A stretch of 64,000 nucleotides of DNA. Origin: Monocercomonoides exilis (Eukaryota; Preaxostyla; Oxymonadida; Polymastigidae). The notes beneath the pieces were generated by a model, which was not told the origin of the DNA, did no database searches, and saw nothing but the letters and a program-made list of their open reading frames with translations. The stretch's first letter is position 1; each line of letters begins with the position of its first letter. Location: contig LSRY02000020.1 of NCBI GenBank assembly GCA_001643675.2, positions 5,001 to 69,000 of the forward strand, written 5' to 3'. A program made the translations under genes and the position numbers. Shown here in pieces: positions 45,506 to 55,884 of the stretch.

Positions 45506-48500
45506 CTATGGAAGAGACAGATCAGCTTCAAATCCAAACTGTCTTTTGTGTACAACTATTCTGACCATAACTTTGTCAAATATGGCAATTGTTCTCTGTT
45601 GAGGTGCCTCTGGTTTCTGTCTAATGACTATGCATTGCTTCTCATTGTCAAAAGAGACAACTTTTGGTGCATTTGGTGAAGTGGGAACAGAATGAGATGA
45701 AGATGCTGATTGCGCTTTGCCTTTCTCTCTTTTGAAGTTGCTGTCATCCATCAATACCACTCCCTCTGTCGCATATCTGTGTATATGTTGAGTATTATTG
45801 TTGAAATAACAGCAATATCAAGAAGAAGAAGATGATGACGATAAAAATAGAATAAAAAGAATAAAAAGAATAAACAATTGAATGATATACAAACAAACAG
45901 AACAAACCTTGGCAAATACACAACAATTCCATTGCGATAGACTTTGTTCACATAACTTTCCAAAACTTCACCTTCAAACTTTTCATCTTCTTCTTCAATC
46001 ACATCATCCCCTTCAGTCTCATCAATCTCACCAATGGCTGCCATCATTGGCTTGTCAGTTGTTTTTTCTTCCTGTTTCTTTTCCTTTTTCGACTTTTCCT
46101 GTTTTTGAGTGTCCGTTCCCTGCTCTGCTGCCTTCCTCTGCTGCAGCCAGATGAATCTGAGTGTGTTTGCGCGAATGCTTTCTCTGCCGGCGTCTTTGCC
46201 GTTTTTGTATCTTCTGTTGAGAGAGGCTGTCAGCTGTGTGACGCCTCGCTCGTCATACAAAAGATCCTCTTTCTCTTCATTCAGAGCAGATGAGAACAAC
46301 AAAGTAGAAGAAGATGATGAAGATGAGGAAGAAGATGAAGAGGTGGAGGAAGAGGAAAGAGAAGCAAGGGCACTTGGATCATTTTCTGAAGAAAGTGTTG
46401 CTGCCAACATTCGATGCACAACAAGATCTGTTGAATGAAAAACAATAACAACAAACAATTATGCATGCAAAAATTGAAATATGCCAAAGGAAGAAAGAAA
46501 TAAATAATTTTTGACTGAAAAGGAAAACAAACCAGCGTATCTTCGAATGGGCGAAGTAAAGTGAGTGTAGATGTCAGAAGCAAGGCCATAATGATAGAAC
46601 TCTGAGTATTCGCTCTCACCTGAACAGAAGTAGAGAGCAAGAGACATCGCACGTGTGGCAAAGAGACGCAGATGCAATGGGAAGAATGTTGATTTGACTG
46701 TCGTTGAGAACTAAATGATGGCAGAAAACACAACACAATTGAACAACATTCACATTCACATAAGCACATTGCAAGAAGAATGATTATTAATTTTTTAAAA
46801 TTACAAGAAAATAAATGAAAACAATACAATTAATAATATAAACCTGTGCTTTGTCAAGTGACTGGTTCAATTTTTTGTTTGAAGAAGCATCGAGAATAAC
46901 GCCCACCCCTCTGCACACGCGGCTGAGCCAGTCGAATGACATTGTGGGTGGTGGTGGATGCTTTCTAAGCAAAGCAAACGAAGGGAAGTAGGCATAAATC
47001 CTCTTGGCAACCCAGATGTTTGCCAGCAGCATGAACTCTTCGATGGTGGAGTGTGTCTCTGAGTGGTCGTCCTCTTCTGCTGAGAGTGGCTCATGTGTCT
47101 CTGCATCCACCTCCAGACGCAGCTGGGGCGAGTGCAGCACAACAGCACCCTTCAGCATCCGCCCTGCTTTCAGCCGGCGGGCGAAGTCGCGGCAGAGCAC
47201 AAGCGACGACAGCAGCAGCGCAGACGGCGTCTCCTTCAGCGGCCGCTCCAACACGTCAATCACTTTTGGCGGGCTGAATTTGGACGAGTCAAACAGCGGC
47301 GAGTTGAACGGAGGCGGTTCAATTGGCGAACGAAGAAGCGCTTTGTACTCTTTCTCCTTCTTCTGCGCCTCTGTCATTTCTGCACTTGCTTCTTCACTGG
47401 CTTTTGTGCTCTTCTTTATTTTGCCTTCGCTTTTGTGTGTCTTCTCTCTGATGGGCTGCATCACCTTGTCTGTTGCATCTATCAGCGTCTGAGCAGCCAC
47501 ATAAGTCAGCGAGGCGTGTGAGTCGATGACACTCTTGTTGAACTTCACGCCTTTAATCTCGCCATCGTACAATGCCACTTTCCACAGCACACTGAAGGAG
47601 CAGTGCAGCTCGTTGCTTCGAAGCGAACAGAGCTCTTCAGTCAGCTTTTTGGGGAGCATGTCAAACCTCCTCCCGACAAGATATGTTGTTGTCCCTCTGA
47701 TCGATGCCTCGACATCCAACGCACTCTTCTGCTGCACAAAGCGGGAGACATCTGCAATGTGCACGCCAAGCTCCAGATATTCCTCTTCATCGCCTATTTC
47801 TTCTTCTGCTGTGGCTTCTTCTTCACTTTCATCATCATCATCATCTTCTTCTTCTTCATCTTTATCTTCTTTATCATCTTTTTCATTGACTTTATCAGAG
47901 TCTTTCTCAATGTCCATTTTTGCCATCTTTCGCTGTTTTCTCTCTAATTTTTCTTGCTTTCTCTTCTCTTTCTCTTCTCTCTTTGCCTTTCTTGCTGCAA
48001 TAAGCTGTTCTTTCGTGTCAAATGGAAACAGAGTTGATTGTGATATCACATCACTCGTTTCCAAACTAACAAAATCCTTCTGCTTGTATGCTAAGAAAAT
48101 CATATGTCAATAAAATAATTGATCAAAAAGCAGTCAATTTGACAAACACAAAACACAAATTAAAAAGAAAAAAAAATATTCGAAAAAAATTTTGTGGCCT
48201 TTTCAATTTCTAATATTCCTTTTAAATTTAGTTCTATTCCATTCTTTTTCTTCAATACAACTATCACAAAAAAAAAAAAAAAAACAAAAATCTGAATCTT
48301 TCTTCCGCAACAACAAACCAGTTGAAAATCTTCCTCCTTTCCTGCTCTTTGAGATGATGACAGCGTGTATTGTGTCATCGATATCTCGACAGCCAGGTGG
48401 ATCGATGCTGCAAATAGGACGATCACGCAGATCCCATCTTCCTCCAAGCACTTCATCCTCTTCCTCCATCGGCAGCGCTGAAATGCCTTCTTCAGACTGA

Positions 48501-50495
48501 TCAGACGATGAAATGGCTGAAGAAGAAGCAGAAGAAGAAGATGTCTGCTCAAAGAATCTATCCATCAAGTCATCATCGTTCTCAGAGCTGTCGCTTTCTT
48601 CGCTGCTGGACTCATCTCCTCCTCTCCTCACAATCGCACTTGTCTTCTTTCTGCTGTCGCTTCCCTGCTGCACTCTCAGCTCCATCCTCTTCATCTTCCT
48701 CGCATTCTCCTGGCTGATCCTCTCCCTCATCGCATCCAGCCCGTCTCCATTCGGCACACACGCCAGCTGCTCAGCAGTGAACGGGTCGTGCGGGACATCG
48801 TACTCACTCAGCAGCACTTCCTGTTCCACTGCCATTTCTCCCACACACCCCATCCGCTTCTCCACATGCGCCGACGGCAGCATCGCGTGAGGGCTCCAGC
48901 TGTCAATGCACACACGCACACGCTGGCAGTGGTAGAGAGAGGGAAAGGATGTTGAGACCAGGATGTATGGAATGGTCTGGTTCACTGGGCGCAGAAGAAG
49001 TCGATATCTCGGCGGGAAAGAAGAAGGCAAAGGCGTGCTGGACGAAGCAGAGTCAGATGGACTGGATTTTGCCTTCTTTTCTGCTTCTAACACTTCCTTT
49101 GGGATTATCAGCGTCCCACAGAAATATTTCAGGTCTCTTTCCATAATTCCAACAATCACACCACGCGGATGCAACTGCCCTTTCACCTTCTTTCGTCCTT
49201 TCAATTCTCCTTCATCATTTTCTGCATTCGATCCTTTTTTGCTTTTTCTGCCATCTTCATTGCTATTTCGATCATTGTTTTCATCGTCCTCATCTTCTTC
49301 TTCCTCTTCATCCAACACGTGATCGTCGCGAAGAGCAATTCTCTGTGTCTGTCTAACCCATCCCTTGTCATCCTCCAAACGCACAGCCACAATATCTCCA
49401 TCAATTGCCCTGTTTAATGCCACTTAAAAAAAGAAATGTGGAGAAAGTCAGAAATAAAGAAAGAAAGAAATATAAAAGTTTGTAATGATGAAATAAATGG
49501 AGGGAAAAGGTCGGTTTGAGTTATATTTATTGTGGGAAAGCATTGAGACTAATGTAAAAAAGAGTGCAAACATTTTCCATGAACAATAATTGGTATTGGT
49601 ATTTGTCTTGAAACAACCAATCCTTCATAAATGTTAGTCTTGCTCATTCGCAGAACTCCTTGAACAAGCTTCTTTTGCTGTACTGCAACTCTCATTTCTT
49701 CAAGAGGCATATGTTCGGGATACTCGTGTGGATCATCAAGAGAAAAAGGAATTGAAGGAGCTAACTTTTCATCTAATTGAGGAAGGTACAACAAATCGAG
49801 GAGTTCTTTGTTTGCTTCCTTCACATTGCAAAGCGCATAATCAACGCACGATATCAACGGTGCGCTACATGGATAATTTAACTTTTCATATTGAGAAATA
49901 TCATTTGTTAAAATAAGAACTCGTTTTGGGCTATCATCTTCACTAAAATAATCCTGTATATGTGAAAGGTACCAGTTTGCAACATCGCACACAGCTATAA
50001 GTAGCATGAAATTGAGCAAAGAAATTTCACATTAATCATGTATTGACAATGCAAACCTTTTAATGTTAAGTTAACTTGATTCGTTGTGTCAGCAACTCTA
50101 ACAGAAGTAGCTGTGCTAAATTCGTTAAAAAATTGAAAAAAACATTTTTTCTGTGAATCCAAGCAAATTTTAAGTCGTCTGTACGCATAGACATTATGCC
50201 TTCTAACGTACTCCATTACAGTTTGAGGAATAACAATATTACAAATACTATCTGATTCAAGAAATGCCATTTGATTGATAACAACGGTATGATCAATGAT
50301 TGCGATCATGTTCGATTTCTCGTTCCGAGATGAGAGTAATGGAGCCCTCAAATAACTAAATTGAGAAAAATCTTTGCATGACGGACAATCAGCAATTCCA
50401 CAGGGTATATCTTCGTGCAAATATTTCTCTTTACAACATCGTACTATTCCACCACTCCTGGACCGTTTGTAAACGTAAGCTCGTTGTACAGACAT
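45506..50495 (-). CDS. DIS3: Exosome ribonuclease DIS3/Rrp44
   Basis: Seven exons on the minus strand: 50495-50057, 49994-49572, 49422-48319, 48090-46844, 46710-46533, 46427-45908 and 45776-45506. They total 4182 nt, 1393 aa, TAG stop. The N-terminus [19 protein letters not shown] followed by CGIADCPSC is the DIS3 CR3-type Cys motif. The PIN domain follows ([17 protein letters not shown]). Cold-shock domains include [14 protein letters not shown] and [13 protein letters not shown]. The RNB domain has [62 protein letters not shown], then an S1-like C-terminus. It is the 3'-5' exonuclease and endonuclease subunit of the RNA exosome. The protein is long for DIS3 (human about 960) owing to charged insertions, chiefly about 117 residues between DIDD and LGVHIADV. 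The start at 50495 is chosen because the following residues match the family N-terminus. Confidence 0.95.
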
Positions 50496-50916
50496 AAAAG
50501 AAAAATAATTGCGGATCTTATTTACCATATCGTTAACTTTTTTATTATAAAAAAGATTGAAGCCAGTTGCTTTTTCAAAAAAGACAAATAGTTTGAAAAG
50601 ACAATGAATTGTGTGTCGGAAAAAATGAATATTCATTTTTCTGTAAATAATAATAATAATTGATGCTGAAAAACAAATTAGAAAAAAAAGAAAAGAAAAA
50701 TGTGAAGAATATTCCAGTGATATATCAAACTTATTTGTGTGACAAATATATTTTGTCCGTAACTTTTTTGATTTTACAATATAAAGTGAATCCAAATTGT
50801 ACAATTTTCTGTTGGTTTCTTTTCTGATATATGATCTATTATATAATATATAAATTCAAACTTTCCGAAAAAAATATTTAATTAAATAGGAAGCAAAGGA
50901 GCTTATAAAAGCTTTT
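50496..50916. promoter_or_regulatory. Shared divergent upstream region of DIS3 and PTB-like genes
   Basis: The 421 bp between the two start codons must hold both 5' regions. It is AT-rich, with TATA-like DNA (TATATAATATATAA near 50833). I cannot assign specific promoter elements. Open frames here are extensions of the DIS3 frame upstream of its likely ATG. Confidence 0.5.
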
Positions 50917-53900
50917 ATGGAGCTCAAACTCAAAGCCAAAAATGAAATTTCATACGAACCTGAACAACAGAAAAAATCTTCGATTTCTATGAAAAAAATT
51001 TCATCAGTCGTTGACAGCGTTCCATTGATGTTTGTTCTTATAATAATAATAAATGGATTTCTTATGTTTATTTTAATGAATTTGTTATACGAATGCATTT
51101 ATATTTTTTTTAGCGATTCCAATAATACTGATGCAAAAAAATCATCGACTGAAATTGATGTTATGATTGCAGGACAATCTGTAAAATTAGTGCAAGCTTC
51201 TCCAAGTGGATATGATTTGCACAGTGAAGTTTTTGTTGATCCAAATGCGATATTTTCTGTAAAGAATACGTTTGGAGAAAGCGATCAAATATCAAACAAG
51301 CAACAATCAAACTCTCAGCCAACCTTTCAGCTTCCATTTAATTCACTTGATGTTACATCACCAGAAAGAACCCCAGTCTTCGTATTGGGGCAACAACCCA
51401 CAACGCCTCTTTCATCCATGCAATTGGGTCCTTCTGTCGATACACCTTCTGTTCTTCAATCGCCAAATCTTCCATCTTTTTTATCTCCCCTTCTTCTAAC
51501 ATCTTTATCCCCCATTTCCTTATCACCCGCTTCAGCGCTATCGCCTGGGGTGCCTCAAAAGCCTGCAATTGTGACGCAAACACAAGCTTTATTGACGCAA
51601 TTGCCTCACTTTTTGAAGGCGCCGTCTTTATCTCTCCCTCATTCGCAACTTCTCATGTCCGCAGCTTCGAGCCCAAATCTGCAAGAGGCATCACAAGATA
51701 ACTCGTTGCTGTATCAGCTGAATATTGTTCAATTCAAAGATAAGCTTCAACAGATGCAGACATCAGAGGGACAGTCCCAGCCAAATGAACAGGCAACCAC
51801 GAAAACAGTTTCTTCAACAGCAGAGCAAAGTACGAGAGCAACAGATTCTGCTTCACTTGAGCCTCACAATCAGTCCGTTCTGGATGAATCAACAAGCTCT
51901 ACCAATTCTGATGCTACAGAAAGTGTGTCAGAACGACCGAATTCTCAGACAGCATCAGAGTTATCAAAAAGTGTGGCTGCAGCAAATTCTTCAGATGAAA
52001 AAGAGGAAAAGCCTCATATTTGTATGCAACAAGAAGCAAATCAGCTGCCAAATCAGATTGACAACGCACCAAAGAATGAACTTCAAACAACACACTACCC
52101 ACAAAACACAAGAAATGAACAATGCGATGGATTGCTTCCTGCACCAACAACTTTGCCGGCAAACAACCTCAATTTTTATTCCAACAGCGGAGCTTATCAG
52201 CAGAACTTTCAAGCATCATTTGTGCCAGCAAAGCCAAATTCATTTGGGAAAGAACAGAACAACATGCCCCGCTCTGCTTCATATGCCACCCCACTCCCAG
52301 CCGCCTCTTCTGTTTATCTGCGCCAATATCCTCCTTTACCCCACACCCAAATGCCTCCGTCGTTTGAGCCGTCGCTGCGTCCTCTTCAAAAGGCAGGCCA
52401 ATCTGACTGCATTCAGCCAGCACCTGTGGCTGGACCTGTGCAAGTGCCGAAGTCTGCAAACAGACCTGTTTTACTTCAGATGCCACAGAAGGGCAGCAGC
52501 TCCTTCGCAAACACGCCTTTCACATCACATCCAAATGGCTCGCCCAGTCCATCAAATGCCTCCCATCCACAAAGCACTGCCAATATTCCTCTTCTGCCAC
52601 ACAGTCGAGCTGCAAGCTCAAATACCCCGCTGCCATCTGGCCGGAAAGGCAACAGCGCTGCATTGCTGACACCTTCACAGAAGTTTTTCTCTTCTTCTTC
52701 TTCTTCTTACTCCTCCTCTTCCTCTTCCTCTTCTGTTGGTGTAGACAATTCTGTTTCTGCTTCGAATTCAGTTTCAGTTCCAGCTGCAAATCTGGTGAAT
52801 GTTCTGAACGAATCTGCTCGTCCTTCAAACGTCCCTCCCTTCTTATCTGCTGTGCATGGACAGACTTTGAAGAATTCATCGAATTCTCTTCCTCCCAATG
52901 CGGTAAATGACACTTCTTCTTCAAAATATCCCTCTTCTTCTCCACCTCCTCCGCCTCCTTTTCGGAACCATCTCTCTTCTGACCCATCTAATCCACCGTA
53001 TTTGTTCCCTCCACACACTAAACCAGGCATCCCCTCTCTTCCTCTTCCTCTTCCTCTTCCTCTTCCTCTTCCTCTTCCTCTTCCTCTTCCTCCCCCGCCT
53101 CCTCCCAAAACACGTGTTACTCTGATGACACCCGCAGAACTCAACCAGCTCGGCCGAATGCAACTTCAAAGTGGCTATCCAATTGCTGCCACAAAGCCAT
53201 CTTCTGAACTGCCTCTGCCTCCACCCCCGCCAACTGCTGCTACAAACACACAGAACATTCAGATGAATCCAACAGCTAACAAAGTGATACTGCCACTTAA
53301 TTACAAGCAAGCTGGTGTTCATCCGCCTTTCATTCAGAATACTTCAGCTGCGAACGCATTCCGTGACACCACTCCTGTTATGCACCCAGCTTCTTCCTCT
53401 TCTCGCACATCTTTTCCTTCTTCGTCTCCTTCGCCTTCTCCTTCGCCTGTCGTTCTGTCTGCTTTCTCTGCCCCTTCCTTCTCCTCTCAAAGATATCCTG
53501 TTCTGCATCCATCTCCTCAGCCATCTCCTTTCACAAAACATCTTCCAACAGCAAGCAACGACTCAAACACACTTCCCACTCAAAAACAAACTCCGCCTCA
53601 GAGAAAGTCCTTTCATTCTTCTTCTCGTCCAGCCAGCTTCGACAAGCGCTTTCGCTCAAACTTCTCTTCTGCTACTAACACAAACACATCCACTCAGAAC
53701 AAAGTTGCTGCTCCTCAAATTAAACTGCCTCTGTCTTCTTCGTCGTCCGATTCTGGTTTTGGAATCGCATCTTCAGCGGCTGCAGAAGCACAACCTTATC
53801 CAACTTCATTCAGTTCCAATCAAAATATTGTTCAACAACTCAACAATTATTCTTCTGCCTCCTCATTGCGAGGCACAGTTCCTTCTGCTTCTGCCGCTGC

Positions 53901-55884
53901 TTCTACTCCTTCACCAGCACATTCATCAACGTCTTCTACTACTGCTGCTGCTGCTGCTACTGCTACTTCTTCTTCTTCTTCTTTCTCTCGTTCTTTTGAT
54001 CCTTCTACAGTCTCCACTTCGTCTCTTATACGTCAGCCAATTGGATCTTCTGATTCACAAACAACATCTTCGTATTCAAATGAAACTGAGAAGACGATTG
54101 CAACTCCTTCAAACAAACAACAGTTTCTCCATCAGACATATTCGACGCCACCCCCTGAACTCTCCCAGAAAACAGTTCCATCCAATTCAACGGGATATCC
54201 AAACAGCTATTCGAGTATTCTTCCCAGCGGTGGGGCAGGCCAACTGCAGCCTGCTTCTACTCCTTCGCCGTATCCTACTTTTAGTGCCTTTTCTGCCAAA
54301 CAATATCCAATTGTTCCATTGACATTAGGAACATCTGAACACACTCAATTGCCACAACAGGGCCAATATCCATCAGAATACCCAGCACATTCGTCGCCAT
54401 CCAGTGAAAGATTCAACTTCAGCTATCAACAAGCAGGACACCCGTCGCTGATGTCACCTGCTGCACAGGCACAAATCGCTGCTAGCTCGGGATCGCCACA
54501 AGAACAAGGCCATACAAGCAGCCATTGTGTCCTGCTGGTATCGAACTTACCTAGCCACACCATTTACTGCGACGAGCTGTTCAATCTCTTCTCGTCGTTT
54601 GGCACAATTGTGCGCATCAAGCTGATTCGAAGACTCGAAGAAGAAGATCCCGAAGCGATGGGAGGCAGCGGTGGAAGTGCAGCTGAAGACGAAGACAGCG
54701 AAAGCGACAAAGACAGAACAGAAAAGACTACCAAGAAGGACGACGAGAATGCCACTGAGCCCAACAAGACTAGCCAAAGCAAGAAAAAATTCGATCCTTT
54801 TCATCGTCGCCACGCACTCATCCAATACGAGACACCCGAACAGGCTGGCCAGGCTATTCAGTTTCTGCGGATGGTCAGAGTGTTTGAGCATGTGCTGCAG
54901 CTCAGCTGGTCGCGGTACAACTTTGTCACTCCGCCGCCGCCATTTGTGAGGACACGGATGAAGAAAGAGAGGAGAATTGAGAGACAGAAGGAGATTGAGC
55001 GGATGAGGGCGAGAGAAGAAGAAGGACTGCTGTCAACCCAGCCACCAGAATTGGAAAAGAGGCGAGAAAAAGTGTTGAACGAGGCACTTCCGTGCACTTC
55101 GCACGAACGCCCAACGACTGTGGATTATTCGGCATCACCTCTAAATCGCTATGTTCTTTTTGGAGAAAAAAACAAAAGATTTCTGACTCAACCAACAAAG
55201 ACGCTGCATGTATCAAACATCCATCCACAGACGAGTGTGATGATGCTGCTGGAGCATCTTTTGGGAGGAGAGATCGAAAAGACAGAGCCAGCTGGGTTCA
55301 AAGAGCTGATGAACTTTGAGTCGTGGAAGAAGAATCGCCTGAGACCGAAAAAATCAGAGCGAGAAAGAGGAATGATGGGGAAAGAGACATTCAGAAAGAG
55401 CATTCAAGTTAAAGGCGAAAAAGGAAGTTTGAATGATGCAAACAGTGGGGAAGAGTGCCAAGAAGACCCAGAAAAGGAATACTTGTACACAAGATGGAAT
55501 GAGAGCTCGAGGATGGACTGTGAAGAACAAGGAGTGAAATATGAGAAAAGAGGAGGACGATGGGGAATACGGAACATCGAGATGATTGGCGAAGATGGAA
55601 GAGGCAAAGAAACATTTTCCAGCTCATTTTTTGATGCCAACGCATCTTCTGGCAGACGCAACAGAAGAGACGATGCCAGCAGCAAAGAAACAGCTGAGCA
55701 AAAAGCGAATGGAGGGCTTATTGTGAAGAAGAAGATGAAGACAGCGCTTGTGGAATTTAACACTGTTCAGACGTCGGTTGAGGTGATGTGCCTGATGCAC
55801 CACACAGAACTGAATGGATATTACATTCGCTTGGCCTTCACACGAAGCAGGATTGAGCATCGCTCAAATGCATCAAAAAGATAA
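50917..55884 (+). CDS. PTB/hnRNP L-type RNA-binding protein with very long Pro/Ser/Gln-rich N-terminus
   Basis: Two exons, 50917-51029 and 51114-55884 (4884 nt, 1627 aa, TAA stop). Removing the intron (GTTTGT to TTTTAG) deletes a false membrane-like stretch. Residues from about 40 to 1170 are low-complexity Ser/Pro/Gln/Asn, with a Leu-Pro tract coded by a CTCTTC hexamer (about 53036-53088) and a polySer tract (about 52688-52735). Two RRMs lie near the end. The first has CVLLVSNLPSH and HALIQYET. The linker has SPLNRYVLFGEKNKRF, and the second RRM has KTLHVSNIHPQTS and TALVEFNT. The LLVSNL, SPLNR and LHVSNI series is typical of RRM3-linker-RRM4 in PTB family proteins. It is expected to bind pyrimidine-rich RNA. 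No RRM1 or RRM2 is recognisable. Acidic and basic insertions expand both RRMs. Confidence 0.8.
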   Translation: MELKLKAKNEISYEPEQQKKSSISMKKISSVVDSVPLMFVLIIIINGFLMFILMNLLYECIYIFFSDSNNTDAKKSSTEIDVMIAGQSVKLVQASPSGYDLHSEVFVDPNAIFSVKNTFGESDQISNKQQSNSQPTFQLPFNSLDVTSPERTPVFVLGQQPTTPLSSMQLGPSVDTPSVLQSPNLPSFLSPLLLTSLSPISLSPASALSPGVPQKPAIVTQTQALLTQLPHFLKAPSLSLPHSQLLMSAASSPNLQEASQDNSLLYQLNIVQFKDKLQQMQTSEGQSQPNEQATTKTVSSTAEQSTRATDSASLEPHNQSVLDESTSSTNSDATESVSERPNSQTASELSKSVAAANSSDEKEEKPHICMQQEANQLPNQIDNAPKNELQTTHYPQNTRNEQCDGLLPAPTTLPANNLNFYSNSGAYQQNFQASFVPAKPNSFGKEQNNMPRSASYATPLPAASSVYLRQYPPLPHTQMPPSFEPSLRPLQKAGQSDCIQPAPVAGPVQVPKSANRPVLLQMPQKGSSSFANTPFTSHPNGSPSPSNASHPQSTANIPLLPHSRAASSNTPLPSGRKGNSAALLTPSQKFFSSSSSSYSSSSSSSSVGVDNSVSASNSVSVPAANLVNVLNESARPSNVPPFLSAVHGQTLKNSSNSLPPNAVNDTSSSKYPSSSPPPPPPFRNHLSSDPSNPPYLFPPHTKPGIPSLPLPLPLPLPLPLPLPLPPPPPPKTRVTLMTPAELNQLGRMQLQSGYPIAATKPSSELPLPPPPPTAATNTQNIQMNPTANKVILPLNYKQAGVHPPFIQNTSAANAFRDTTPVMHPASSSSRTSFPSSSPSPSPSPVVLSAFSAPSFSSQRYPVLHPSPQPSPFTKHLPTASNDSNTLPTQKQTPPQRKSFHSSSRPASFDKRFRSNFSSATNTNTSTQNKVAAPQIKLPLSSSSSDSGFGIASSAAAEAQPYPTSFSSNQNIVQQLNNYSSASSLRGTVPSASAAASTPSPAHSSTSSTTAAAAATATSSSSSFSRSFDPSTVSTSSLIRQPIGSSDSQTTSSYSNETEKTIATPSNKQQFLHQTYSTPPPELSQKTVPSNSTGYPNSYSSILPSGGAGQLQPASTPSPYPTFSAFSAKQYPIVPLTLGTSEHTQLPQQGQYPSEYPAHSSPSSERFNFSYQQAGHPSLMSPAAQAQIAASSGSPQEQGHTSSHCVLLVSNLPSHTIYCDELFNLFSSFGTIVRIKLIRRLEEEDPEAMGGSGGSAAEDEDSESDKDRTEKTTKKDDENATEPNKTSQSKKKFDPFHRRHALIQYETPEQAGQAIQFLRMVRVFEHVLQLSWSRYNFVTPPPPFVRTRMKKERRIERQKEIERMRAREEEGLLSTQPPELEKRREKVLNEALPCTSHERPTTVDYSASPLNRYVLFGEKNKRFLTQPTKTLHVSNIHPQTSVMMLLEHLLGGEIEKTEPAGFKELMNFESWKKNRLRPKKSERERGMMGKETFRKSIQVKGEKGSLNDANSGEECQEDPEKEYLYTRWNESSRMDCEEQGVKYEKRGGRWGIRNIEMIGEDGRGKETFSSSFFDANASSGRRNRRDDASSKETAEQKANGGLIVKKKMKTALVEFNTVQTSVEVMCLMHHTELNGYYIRLAFTRSRIEHRSNASKR
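53036..53088 (+). repeat. CTCTTC hexanucleotide tandem repeat inside coding sequence
   Basis: About nine CTCTTC units encode alternating Leu-Pro in the PTB-like protein. Length variation by whole units would preserve frame. Confidence 0.9.

Noticed and set aside
51030-51113. Hydrophobic membrane-like segment near the PTB-like N-terminus
   Set aside because: It is a translated intron (GTTTGT to TTTTAG). Splicing gives a soluble N-terminus in frame.
53315-54322. 335-aa plus-strand ORF
   Set aside because: A Leu/His-rich alternative frame of the PTB-like low-complexity region.
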